From assembly GCA_020466095.1 (NCBI GenBank), contig CM035807.1, positions 61,323,812-61,387,811 of the forward strand: a stretch of 64,000 bases of DNA, read 5' to 3'. Source of the DNA: Chlorops oryzae. Its lineage: Eukaryota > Arthropoda > Insecta > Diptera > Chloropidae. A program made the position numbers and the translations under genes. The number at the start of each line of letters is the position of its first letter. Position 1 is the first letter of the stretch. The notes under the pieces were generated by a model that saw only the letters and a program-made list of their open reading frames with translations, searched no databases and had not been told where the DNA came from. Below are positions 11,167 to 21,231 of this stretch, piece by piece.

Positions 11167-11980
11167 CGTGATAACGTCTATTAAATCGATGATAGGACAC
11201 TCGCAAATCGGAAAAATGACGCCGGTGATTTCAATGTGCGTTCAAAATGTTCATCGTTCAATTTACGAGACATACTACAATACACAAAATTTCAAACCAG
11301 TTAAGAGCAAAGAATTCGCTCTCACGACAGAGCAAATCGTCTCAATAGTTTTATCACAAGCAAGACAAGAAAATATCCAAACGTCCAAACACGAAATTTA
11401 GGTATGGCTATGGGCGCTTACACAAATTCACACATGTCACGCAATCGACAGACAAGCGCATATAGAGAAGCGGGGACTGCCGAAAAACCATTAAAGTGAA
11501 AATTACTTCTCAATGTGTTGCGTGGAGATGTCGGATTGTTTTGTTCTCTTCGTGATCGTTTTTTCGTACTCCTAGCGTGTGCGTTGTCTTCATATAGAAC
11601 GTTGTCTTTTTTTCCTCGATTTCTTGCTTTCAGTGTTTGATATTTAAAAGCAACGAAAGAGTACCTTAAATCCTGTTTAAGCATTACATACTCTTTGGAC
11701 ATGTGAACAAACAAATTTGAAAAACAAATATAAATTCCTAAATCCTGTATTTTTATTGAAAATAACAGAGCAACAAAATATTTTCACCCCTCTTGCATAC
11801 TCTATCGAAACTGTGAAAACCTGCTTGTCGGTGTTCGTTTGTATGAGCGTAAGACTGCAATTAGTGTGAAGTTGTCATGTGATTGTTGTATTTCAGCAAC
11901 AAAAAATTAAAACAAACACTTGACAGCCTTCGCTTCAGGTTTAGCTTCATTATAATTGCAGCCTTGGACATCTTAGTAGT
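11167..11980. repeat. dispersed repeat, copy 1
   Basis: Two stretches match other places in the window. Positions 11167-11400 (CGTGATAACGTCTATTAAATC...) match 36672-36941, and 11630-11980 match 49570-49911 and 56640-56982. In the second locus the two stretches are separated by the 12.5-kb LTR element, so here they represent the uninterrupted order. The copy is clearly diverged from the others. A short open frame at 11168-11401 shares the peptide TSIKSMIGHS with the second locus, but I cannot assign a protein. The nature of the repeat (old transposon or duplicated gene piece) is unknown. Confidence 0.7.
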
Positions 11981-12898
11981 TATACAGTATTTTGGTTACA
12001 TTAATTGAACCTACAATTCTCATAAGCATTATGTGTATGAACATATAAAACGTCACAAATTTGTTCGACGGTTTTCTTGCACTTTTTCACTTTAAAATTG
12101 AAAAATATATATATATATATATATATATCAAATTGATTTTAAAAACTTTAGTATGCAATTTTAATTTAAAAAGTGAAGTTAAAATATTATTTTCTGTTTT
12201 ATACTTATATTTAAAATCGCCAACAAAATTGCACAATGAGACTTATTTTCTAACTTTTAAATTAATAAGTCTAGGAGAGTTTCAAAAATCGATGAGAAAA
12301 ATTCCATCGATGGTAGTGTAGTCTTACGCTATGTTCTAACTAGACCGCGTTAGGGTTATCGGCGAAACCCAGGGTTTCAAATGTCAAAACACATATCAAA
12401 ACACCAAAAAATCATCTAACCCGAAAAAATAACCTGGGCTAACATTTGACTCTGAGTTTAGCGCAGAGTTGCATTTGAAAATTTCAGTTACATTTGCTAA
12501 CACCGAATAAAAAAACCGGGTTTATATTCAATACGGCACTGACAGGGAAGCTTTCCCGTGCAGCAAATGAGAGGTGAAGGATGTGTTTGGATATGTTAAT
12601 TTTGATCACAGGTCTTGGAACATTTTATGATGCCGCTTTCATCATTAGCTCCATTAATCTATTTTGGTTCCTGCGGTTATTGCAATGGTCTTCTAATATT
12701 ATTGCTTTCAATATTCCTTTGGCTTTTTCAGCTTATTTAAACATTTCTAATAAAGTAAATTCCATTTTTATTTGCCATTTCTCGATGATATTCAATTCAA
12801 TTTTCAATTCAATATTTATTTTACTTCTGTTTCTAAACTCTAGGTTGTAACAGAAGGAGGTTTGGTTATGTTACAAGATATATATATATATAGGTATA
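11981..12898. other. non-coding AT-rich stretch with an (AT)n run
   Basis: It contains a TATATA microsatellite (about 12106-12128) and a palindrome-like segment around 12340-12540 with repeated AAACCC/GGGTTT elements that could be a degraded MITE. I found no clear terminal repeats or coding region. The right end abuts the Helitron 3' terminus. Confidence 0.45.
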
Positions 12899-13150
12899 TT
12901 AGCTGACCCGCCCACGCTTTGCTGTGGGTTAAAAACTGCTTGCAATTTTTCAGCTCATTTTTTTATGAACTTTAGTTCCGCCCAAGTAATTTGGTTTACT
13001 GGTTATTTTGTTTTAAATAAAAAGATAGAAAATTGTTAAAAATAATCCTGATTGCTTTTCATTTTTATTAATTCATTCGTTACAAAAATGGTCAGCTACA
13101 TTTTTTTGTTGGAATCTTTTGTATCCTCTTTATATGTCACCTCATTTTCC

Positions 13151-15276
13151 TTAGAGAAAATGAAAATTAGTTCCGTCCAGGTAATTCTGAATGGCAGATT
13201 TTCTACCAGCTTGCCCTTGCGCCTTATTTATAGTCATCGCAAATTCAATTCTTACTGGGAATTGCATTCGCTTGAAATCGAATGCCAAGCTGGTTGGCAT
13301 AATTAGTATTCTTGGCAGCAGTACATCATCTCCCTTGTATTTTCCGGTTATTATTGTCGCTTCTGTTAAATTATTGCTTAAACTTTTTACAGTTAGTCGG
13401 GTGCCATTACACATACGTGGAGGATCAATATTTCTAAGCAAAATAATTGGAACACCAATTTTCAATTGTAATATGTGGGATGGAACGCCTGGCACATCGA
13501 TTGAGTTTAAGAATTCTACTGGATAATTAACAGAATCATCTTGATTCATGGCAGTGTCTATTGATTTGTATGTTTTAACGTCACCTGTTTAAAATAGTAT
13601 TGTTCATTGAATCCACTTCGGAATTTTTTGGCTCCAAAAGCGCTCTTTCACACAACCATTACTGTTTTTTATAATTTTGTTCGATTTGAGGGAAAACGTA
13701 GTCTATGAATTTTTCCACATTCACCGCCAAACTGCAAAAGCCATTTTGCAAAATGATGCATTTTGTGTTGTCCACGGCCATTTTCCCATTTTCCATTGCC
13801 AATAGTTGTTTTGAAAAACGCTCTCCCGTTTCATCGCGTTGAAGTTGTGCACGCATATTTGTTCTTAATTTTAAGATTTTTACATCTCGCCAGAGCGAAG
13901 AAAATTTTAAGCAGGCATGTAGTTCATCTGCCGGCGTGGATCGCGGAATAACCGGCAATGTTTGACGAAAATAGCCGGCCAACAAAATCAGAGCACCGCC
14001 AAATGGAGTGAGTGATTTGTTTCGCAAGTCTTTTAACAACACATCAAGCGCTTCCAAAGATTGCCATGGTGCATTTATCCCAAATTATAATTTTGCAATC
14101 TTGAAGCAACTTTTTATGTTACATGTTGGATGTTCCAATACATGCAAGTTCAATGGCAATTTAAGCGCAGAATGCGCCGTTCGCCCACCATCTAAAAGTG
14201 TGGGTGCAATACAAGATGATGCAATCGCTAAAACAGTTCCGTTTCGCGAACGTACTTATGCCAAAACTAAAGAAATAATAAATGTTTTTCCTGTTCCTCC
14301 TGGCGCATCAAGGAAATACAAACCACCAGTCTCATTTTGAATATCTCTTTCAATCGTATTGTATACTGTTCGTTGTTGTTGTTCTAATTGTGGCACTTGT
14401 TCTGCTAGCAACCTTTTAAGAATAGCTATATCGTAGTCACTTTCTCGTTGAAGATCTCTGTCAACATTACTGTAGTTTCTTCGAATCGGTGCAACCATTC
14501 CAACTTGACTAAGTGTTTTATTTGCAATCGACACGCATCTGTCTTCAAGCTCTATTAATGCTTCGTTGTACATTTCTTCAGAATAATTTAATGTGGCATC
14601 ATTTGTTTCATGTCGTATACGATGTAATATGTCTTCCGTAAAATAAGTTTTAAACTTACGCCATAACTCTTTTGGATTCGATGGAAAACATGTTACCAAA
14701 ATAATTGCAAATAAAGCCCTGATTTGTTTTGGACAAACGGTCAATGACTGTGCGAATGTTTTCAAACGACGTGGGCCCTCGTACAGTAATAAGCAGCAAT
14801 CTTAAATAGAAGCACTCATCGTTTCTTGGGTGAACTGTATACAATCTGCCAATAGTGTTAGTCCTAAACAAATTTTGCCATCCGTTAACTGCTCCTCCTT
14901 GTTTTCTCCGCTGAAACTTTTTCGAAGATGCGTTCCTTGTGTAATAAGCCGGCACTTCTGCGTACAATAACAATTTAGCAAATAGATCTGAAGTACATAA
15001 ATCAAAAAAAACAGTTAATGTTGTTGCTGGTGGAGATAGTGCTCGATGGTGCATGTTTTCTGTCGTGAAATAAACGCGCTACCCATTTTCCAAATGTACT
15101 GTCAAATGGACAACTGCTGGATAACGTTCGTGTATTGGAAAACCGAATATTCGCCATATTGCTTCATTGCTGCTGATATATCTCGCCATTTGATAGTTTG
15201 TTATTTCATCGTTGTCATTTTGCACAGAAAACATTGCCATATCCGATCCTTTCGTCACATATTTGCAAATACATTT
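13151..15276 (-). pseudogene. Helitron Pif1-type helicase region (broken)
   Basis: From 15276 downward the segment CICKYVTKGSDMAM continues the Rep-helicase linker. Below it come broken pieces at 15054-14656 and 14765-14256; the latter ends in a Walker A motif (DAPGGTGKTF, about 14290). Next is a segment at 14057-13659 with ILLAGYFRQTLPVIPRSTP, where the usual Asp of the Walker B-like GDFRQ is Tyr. The last piece, at 13549-13151, carries the C-terminal helicase motif TINKAQGQ. Stops and frame changes separate the pieces, so no active helicase remains. The family call is secure because five conserved blocks occur in the right order. Confidence 0.85.
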
Positions 15277-15663
15277 GTAAGGACTCACAAAATCCACCGA
15301 CCATCATATCTGTAGATATTGTTTACATTTTTTTTTAATTATAAATTTCTCTTTATATTATTTAATTCACTCTTATAATAAATAATAGTACGTAGGAACA
15401 ACACTGACGATAAGAAGTAGGTAAAAGTTATCGACTGGTAGGTATAAATTATAATTTGGTAGATTTAAGAAAAACGTAAGATTGACTTTTGTATATGATA
15501 GCATCTAAACAAGAAACAGTTATGAGTAGGAGTACGAATTAGATTAGTATTAAGAATGATTGCCACCATTTAAAAGTCCTAGGGTATTTCATAACCCATA
15601 ATTTGGGAAATATGTTTGTAGCTGCGTGTAAAGAATGACTAACGCCGAACAGCTGAACTCACT

Positions 15664-15948
15664 ATGCAGAAGACCAAGAGTGGCAGCACAACGAAAAGTG
15701 AAACGAAGCGCTCTGCTAAGAATTCGAAGTCACGACCGACTTCACTTGTTCCTGAGCAGCCGAAACGATCGGACCGATCCCAATGTTTCGAACCAAGACG
15801 GAAACGAGTAGCGGGGAACACGACGAGGAACCCCAAGCAAGCATCACGAATCATCAAGACGGAAAAAAAAACGAGAAATAAGGAAGCCAACCAAACGAAA
15901 CAGGAAGAGGAACGGAGAGACGACGTCAGCAACAAGTCAGAGTGGTAA
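15664..15948 (+). CDS. small basic hypothetical protein
   Basis: This is an ATG-started 94-codon frame inside the 2036-bp insertion, just before the tandem array. The product is very rich in K, R, S, T and N (many KKTR/PKR-like stretches), with no hydrophobic segment and no motif I recognise. It could be a nucleic-acid-binding remnant or simply an open frame in purine-rich DNA. There is no support beyond length and start codon. Confidence 0.22.
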   Translation: MQKTKSGSTTKSETKRSAKNSKSRPTSLVPEQPKRSDRSQCFEPRRKRVAGNTTRNPKQASRIIKTEKKTRNKEANQTKQEEERRDDVSNKSEW

Positions 15949-15979
15949 GATAACTTAAAGAAATTTGCAAGAATTATTT

Positions 15980-16707
15980 CACGTGCTTTCGTGTGCCCAG
16001 AGGAAAGTTCTATTCAATTCAGGACCTCATACCCGTTTCCACGCAAAGTTGAAACTTGCGTGCGATTCAGGTTATTCTAGTAGTTACCACGTGCAGTTGA
16101 AACTCACGTGTGCCCAGAGAACAGATCTATTCAATTCAGGACCTCATACCCGTTTCCACGCACAGTTGAAACTTGCGTGCGATTCAGGTTATTCTAGTAG
16201 TTACCACGTGCAGTTGAAACTCACGTGGGCCCAGAGGAAAGATCTATTAAATTCAGGACCTCATAACCGTTTCCACGCACAGTTGAAACTTGCGTGCGAT
16301 CCAGGTTATTCTAGTAGTTACCACGTGCAGCTGACACTCACGTGCGCCCAGAGAAAATCTCTTTTCAATTCAGGACCTCCTACCCGTTTCCACGCACAGT
16401 TGAAACTTGCGTGCGATCCAGGTTATTCTAGTAGTTACAACGTGCAGCTGACACTCACGTGCGCCCAGAGGAAATATCTATTCAATTCAGGACCTCATAC
16501 CCGTTTCCACGCACAGTTCAAACTTGCGTGTGATCCAGGTTATTCTAGTAGTTACCACGTGCAGTTAAAACTCACGTGTGCCCGGAGGAAATATCAATTC
16601 AATTCAGGACCTCATACCCGTTTCCATGCACAGTTGAAACTTGCGTGCGATTCAGGTTATTCTAGTAGTTACCACGTGCAGTTGAAGCTCACTTGTGCCC
16701 AGAGGAC
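15980..16707. repeat. 117-bp tandem repeat array rich in CACGTG
   Basis: The marker TATTCAATTC recurs at 16011, 16128 and 16245 (117 bp each). About six and a half units are present. Because 117 is 39 codons, a plus-strand frame stays open from 15965 to 16744 and would encode a 39-residue repeat (YHVQLKLT...FNSGPHTRFHAQLKLA). That frame lacks a nearby ATG (it opens with TTG), so translation is doubtful. Most units contain ACCACGTGCAG and CTCACGTG, i.e. two E-box-like CACGTG sites each, plus a GTTGAAACTYRCGTG echo, so the unit is itself internally repetitive. Confidence 0.93.
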
Positions 16708-17312
16708 CCATTGGGGTCAACTTTCGTTCGCCACAGGGAATTAATCACCATAGTAAAATTCAAAAGCCAAGATCTATATACCCACGCACAGTCGATTCGT
16801 CGCGTTTACACGAGACCAGTTATACAAGCCAAGATTTATATACCGACGCACGGTCGCTTTTGCTGCTTTTACACGAGATCAGTTGCATAACCGCATTTAA
16901 TACCCTCTGCACGAGCCTCCCTGAGTCGATTTCAAGAATTTCACGGATAGAGCTCCGCTCTGTCAACCCACTGCTCAGTTTCGCTGACGCACCGAATTAA
17001 GTACAAAGAGGCTCTTTACGCGCAGATCAGTAACTTGGCTCCGTGTAAAATAATTTAGTAATAGTTAGTTAGTTAGACATTAATAAATTAGGTAGGAATA
17101 TTTCGTACTCTCCCGATTGAATCCACCCTGGTCAAAGACCCTAAAGAAGTCGACCAGTTTGCCTGTAAATATAGTTTTATTAATTAAGAATAAAATTGAA
17201 ATTGTTATAAACTGAAAATCTTTTGTGGGTTTCCTTTCAAAATAAATAATTGTAAGAAACTGTCCTGGGTGACTCGGCTGAGTTAATACCCCGGCATGGA
17301 AAGGTCCCTTAC

Positions 17313-17426
17313 ACATTTTATGGACTTTACCGAGTTGCAAAATTCTACATTAATATGCGCTTTAAATGTTTTCGAGAGCAATGGACAGTATGGCACAATC
17401 CACCGATTATCAATATCAACAGTAAC
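17313..17426 (-). pseudogene. Helitron Rep-helicase linker fragment between two insertions
   Basis: This minus-strand island encodes VTVDIDNRWIVPYCPLLSK and on to NSVKSIKC, a conserved Helitron block. It is trapped between the hAT remnant (17435-18080) and the 2036-bp insertion. The block continues at 18089 upstream and at 15276 downstream once both insertions are removed, which is strong evidence for the insertion boundaries. Confidence 0.85.
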
Positions 17427-17434
17427 GTTATTGC

Positions 17435-18080
17435 CAGGCATGCCCAAAAGGCAGTCCGAAAAGGCAAAAGAGCCAAATTGAGAGAAGCTCGTGTGTGTAT
17501 ATAAAGCGAGAGCCCGTAAAATAAAAATCAGTCTGCGTTTAGAAGTCAAAGGGAGAGCATCGCATTTTGCGCAACAATTCCTTTTATATTAAAAGAACGA
17601 ACATTTGACAGCGGTGTGAGAACACTGAAAAATATTTTTACATTTTTTATATTGCTTTACAAAAAAAAACCGAACTAATTTTAAGGCAGGAATTTTATAA
17701 CCATGGCGTTCATAAAAAACAACTACCGCAATCGAATCAATGATAGACATTTAGAAGATTTGCTTCGTATTAAGTGCTGCAACTACGAAATAAACATTGA
17801 TGACTGCATTAATTTCGCTTCAAATTAACTTTTTTGAAATTTGCTTTTTGATTTTCATTTTGCTTCACTTTACTCATGATTTTTATTTTCAGTGCAAAGC
17901 ACAAACCAGTTTCTGAACAAAAAAAATTCATTTGAATGCTCAGTTGTACGAAGTATGCTGAACGAGTAAGACATGTGTCGCTTGTTTTCAGAAGAGAACT
18001 GATTTGTTTAAATTTTAGGTTTTTGTTGTACCAACACTAGCACATTTTTTGTACGCTGATTGTAGTGGTGGTCATCGCTG
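17435..18080 (+). mobile_element. internally deleted hAT-family transposon
   Basis: The 8-bp duplication GTTATTGC flanks the insert (17427-17434 and 18081-18088). Termini are CAGGCATGCCC and, as reverse complement of the right end, CAGCGATGACC, the CAG-type start typical of hAT. The 646-bp body keeps a 41-codon piece of transposase C-terminus. The insertion interrupts the Helitron Rep region after ...LNMRNN. Eight-bp duplication, CAG termini and hAT-like peptide agree, so the class is well supported although the TIR is short and imperfect. Confidence 0.85.
17703..17828 (+). pseudogene. hAT transposase C-terminal (dimerisation) fragment
   Basis: This 41-codon plus-strand frame encodes MAFIKNNYRNRINDRHLEDL and then LRIKCCNYEINIDDCINFAS. 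It resembles the last segment of hAT transposases and related domesticated proteins (pattern IKNxYRNRLTDxHLxxxLR). The rest of the transposase, including the DDE core and BED finger, is absent, so this is a remnant left after internal deletion. It agrees with the 8-bp target duplication of the host element. Confidence 0.65.
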
Positions 18081-18088
18081 GTTATTGC

Positions 18089-20535
18089 GCATGTTCAAAG
18101 TAATCATTTGACGTCCATCAGCTACCGATCTTCTGCGGTATAGAGGATATACATCAACGTCCGTAATAGTTTCTTGTTGCAACTGTCGTGGATATATTTT
18201 CGTACACTTTCCTTCGTGCATGCATGGTGAATTTAGATTAATAGCGCCGCATGGTCCATAAATCATATTTTTTTTCACAATGTCGTACAGATCTGGGTCT
18301 ATGTTTTGGTCGGGAATTTCCGCTGAAATAAAGTTATCGATAAGATCAGGTGTTATTTTCTCTTTTAACTAAACAAGTATATGAGCATGAGGCAACCCTC
18401 GCTTCTGCCACTCCACCGAATACATCCAACAACACAGCTCCCCAAATACATTCGATTTAACTAAAAAATCCATAAGAGATTTTAACTTTTGTCGAAATAC
18501 TCTAGCAGTTATATCGTGACGATGACTTTGTGTTTGTGCTAGTGCCAAAGTAGTTATAATTTCCGTCCAAGTTGGATTCCAAGTGAACGTAACAATAAAA
18601 TTTGGTCATCCGTATAAACGCACATATGCCAATACATCCTGAGCATATTCCTGCATATGTCTTGGGCTGCCAGTGAAGGTTGCTGGTAGAATAACTGGTT
18701 GACCAATGTCATTTGGATTAACGTCATTCTGATTATTTATTGCGTCACGTAAGTGGATATAATTCTCTGCACGTAATTTGTTTTGATTAACTCTGATGTA
18801 AAGAAGTCGTTCAGATTCAATCTTTGCATACATGTCAACAACGAGCCTGTGAAACAATTGACGGAAATTTAAAATGTAATTCTCGTTGCTTTGTCTTATC
18901 ATTAAATGATACGCATAAAAATCCATACTGCTTATTTTTTTATTTGTTGTTTGACCTGTACAATTTTAATGAAGATTGAAATTTGCAAATTAAAATGAAT
19001 GTTAATGGTCCTCATGCAACTTCGCGAAGGCCGTTTCCAAAAAAATTTACTAAATGGCCTTTACGAAGTTGAATAAGGAACACCATTATGTTAGTGCCTC
19101 CAACGTAGGTCTACTGATATAGTTTTAGAAACATTAGTTTCGAGTAAATTTCTTAGACAGGTGATACACTATTGCACGATTTCACGAAATAGTTGCTAGA
19201 ACGTATGGAACTGGCAATGAATTCATGATTGAACATTGATTGTTCCACACAGTGTATTGCTAGCCTTACTCGAAACTTTTACCTTTAAATTTTTTATTTG
19301 TTGTTTATTCATTTATGCATTTTCATATTCAACTGTTACTGGATCTATTTGCCTAAGATTGAAATGGTAGCCGTCTTCACCGTACGGAAATATTAAGGGA
19401 TACTGAAGAGCATCGTATGATCTATGTGTTTCCGATATTCTTTGCAGTCTTTCGTTCTCACTTCTTTTATAAATTACAATGTCTCGATTAGCAGCTTGAT
19501 CACCCACTAATAATATAGCCACGTCGTTAATAGTTGGTGCATTGAGACCACCTAGGTGTTCTCCTGCTGGTGTTTTGTCAGCGTGAATTGCTATTATTCG
19601 ATCATCTGATGCATTTTGTAATTAATCTTTCGAATATTTAAACAATCTAACTAACTGATTGTTATTATGTAGCATTACTTGCAATTCAGCAACAACACGT
19701 CGTTTAGTATTTCTATTACTGTTTAGTCGCTGATTTTACTTGATTGTCGTTGGCTGAGTCTCCCATGAAATATATCTGTAAAAATTTGTGTTCTGCATTT
19801 GGTTCTGGCAGTAATGATCCAATCCGATGGTATATTTGTCCTTGTATTCGAAACGTGGGCATAAAATTATATTAATGTATTTTTGTTGCTCCAAACGAAG
19901 TCATTTGGAAGCATCCGTTGTAGTTTCTTATGTTGTTAAGGAAGTGAGCGCTATCAATGTGTGTACCTGATATCAATGACAATAATGGCTGTGGTGGTGG
20001 TTGTAGAATTTCCAATTTTATTTTTCCATTCGCGCAACACATTCCTGGTGCTCCGCTTTTAAATTTTAAAGCATTACAGTAGGGGCAAACTTCGTCCATA
20101 GCACCAATAACAATAACATTCATCGAACAATAATGATATGTCGGATTGTACTCAAATGCACATCGGTTTAAATTTATATTAACGCAGCCCCTTTCTTCTT
20201 CATTTATGTTGTGTTGTTGTATGCTCTGGATCATAAATGGGTTTGATCTAGCTTGCGATATTATTTGCAGTCTCAATGACCTTTGGCTATCCGTTATATT
20301 TCTCGCTGTTTCTCCTTTTTCGTGCTAATTCAGTTTCCCGTCGGAATTCTCTTTGTTCTTCTGTTCTTCTTGATCTCCGTACATCAGTTTCAGTTTCACG
20401 CGCCCTTGATGCTCTTTCCCTTGCAATTTGTCTTCGTGTGTTCCTTTCCCCTTCGCTTTCATTTAAGCGTGCATTTCTTTGCTGCTCTATTGCTCTATGT
20501 TGTCTTCCGAAATTTGAGCGTTTTCTTCGTGGCAT
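18089..20535 (-). pseudogene. Helitron Rep (HUH nuclease) region, broken
   Basis: Minus-strand pieces in order. 20535-20287 is the Arg/Glu-rich N-terminus (MPRRKRSNFGRQHRA). 20276-19872 has a CxxC-type motif (CPYCNALKFKSGAPGMCC) and CFQMTSFGA. 19522-19313 has ETHRSYDALQYPLIFPYGED. 18926-18606 is the Helitron_like_N segment. Then comes the HUH region near 18376-18435, reading RGLPHAHILV with the two histidines intact but followed at once by an in-frame TAG. 18278-18089 holds YGPCGAINLNSPCMHEGKC. Stops, frame changes and a 336-bp insertion at 18953-19288 break it. It would nick and join DNA during rolling-circle transposition if intact. Confidence 0.88.
18953..19288. mobile_element. 336-bp hairpin-rich insertion in the Helitron
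   Basis: The flanks share ATTTTTTATTTGTTGTTT (about 18934-18952 and 19289-19306), a duplication of roughly 18 bp. The insert splits the Helitron between ...VEYENA and MDFYAYH. It has a strong hairpin at about 19017-19072 (CAACTTCGCGAAGGCCGTTT pairing with AAATGGCCTTTACGAAGTTG). It also has an outer inverted pair AGTTTCGAGTAA/TTACTCGAAACT (about 19135 and 19266). Long, variable target duplications suggest LINE-mediated (SINE-like) insertion; the hairpins suggest a foldback element. I see no tRNA-type A/B boxes. Confidence 0.55.
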
Positions 20536-21231
20536 TTTTTTTTATAAAGAAAAACTTAAGCTTCAAAAACATAAATTATTTTTTGATATTTAGAAATTAA
20601 AAAAAAATTTTGAAATATGTTGATTTTTATTAAAAACTTAGAGTGGTTTAAGACTTGCCAATTTCTCACGTACTACTCATTTAATTTTTTCCACTATTCT
20701 AGTTAAATTAAGGAAGCAGTAACACCTTCAGCTCATTACACAAATTTTTTTTGATTTGCTCTTTTTAAATTGAAATTTTCGCGGTTTGTGGTAATGTCAT
20801 TATACCAAACATGTATCTGTGCGTTGTGACCTTTCCAACGATACCCATTTTATAACTTTAGCATAATTGGTTAAAAATTTGCAAATTATTCGCGTACTAC
20901 CCATTAATTTTGTTTGCAACTATGCCAGTTACATCCGAGAAGCCGTCACAAACATTCTCTAAAAATTTCAGCTCAATCAGTCCACTGGTTTCTGAGGAGT
21001 AGTGTCGTATTATGGCCAACAACATTCATTTTTATATATATAGACTAGATTTATATATAGTATATATTTGTTATTTATTTTTTTTTTTTTTTCTTACAAC
21101 TAATTTGTTTATTTATTCATTCATTAAGAAAGCTCTAATTCTAGGGCTATTAACTATAAATAGATAAATTGATTTCATTACGTATGGATCTGTACAGTTT
21201 ATAATCATAACTCGATTAACTTGAAAAAAGT

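Larger units (their letters stand above)
15277..17312. mobile_element. unclassified 2036-bp insertion with internal 117-bp tandem array
   Basis: ACATTT occurs on both sides (15271-15276 and 17313-17318). Joining the flanks restores the Helitron reading ...SIKCV/CICKYV. The insert ends are GTAAGGACTC on the left and GTAAGGGACC as reverse complement on the right, so there is a weak ~10-bp inverted terminus. It contains an 86% or so repetitive core (six to seven 117-bp units), a short basic ORF, and no recognisable transposase or RT. A 6-bp duplication does not fit mariner, hAT or gypsy well, so the class is open. It may be a non-autonomous DNA transposon. Confidence 0.72.
12899..21044 (-). mobile_element. 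decayed autonomous Helitron with nested insertions
   Basis: Minus-strand 5' end: TCTATATATATAAAAATG at 21044. Minus-strand 3' end: a GC-rich hairpin-like segment (CACAGCAAAGCGTGGGCGGG) followed by GTCAGCTAA at 12899, which fits the Helitron CTRR terminus. Between them the minus strand encodes, in order, an insect-type Helitron N-terminal region, a Helitron_like_N segment, a HUH Rep nuclease and a Pif1-type helicase, all broken. Three insertions interrupt it (18953-19288, 17435-18080, 15277-17312). When these are removed the Rep/helicase frames meet in the expected order. The 5' boundary is preceded by G rather than the usual A, so it may be off by a base or two. Confidence 0.88.

Noticed and set aside
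12581..12850. Hydrophobic 89-codon plus frame
   Set aside because: AT-rich sequence with low-complexity Ile/Phe/Asn codons and no motif or neighbour supporting a gene.
20146..20600. Plus-strand hydrophobic frames that look like membrane proteins
   Set aside because: They lie antisense to the Arg/Glu-rich Helitron N-terminus, whose codons read as Phe/Leu/Ser on the other strand.
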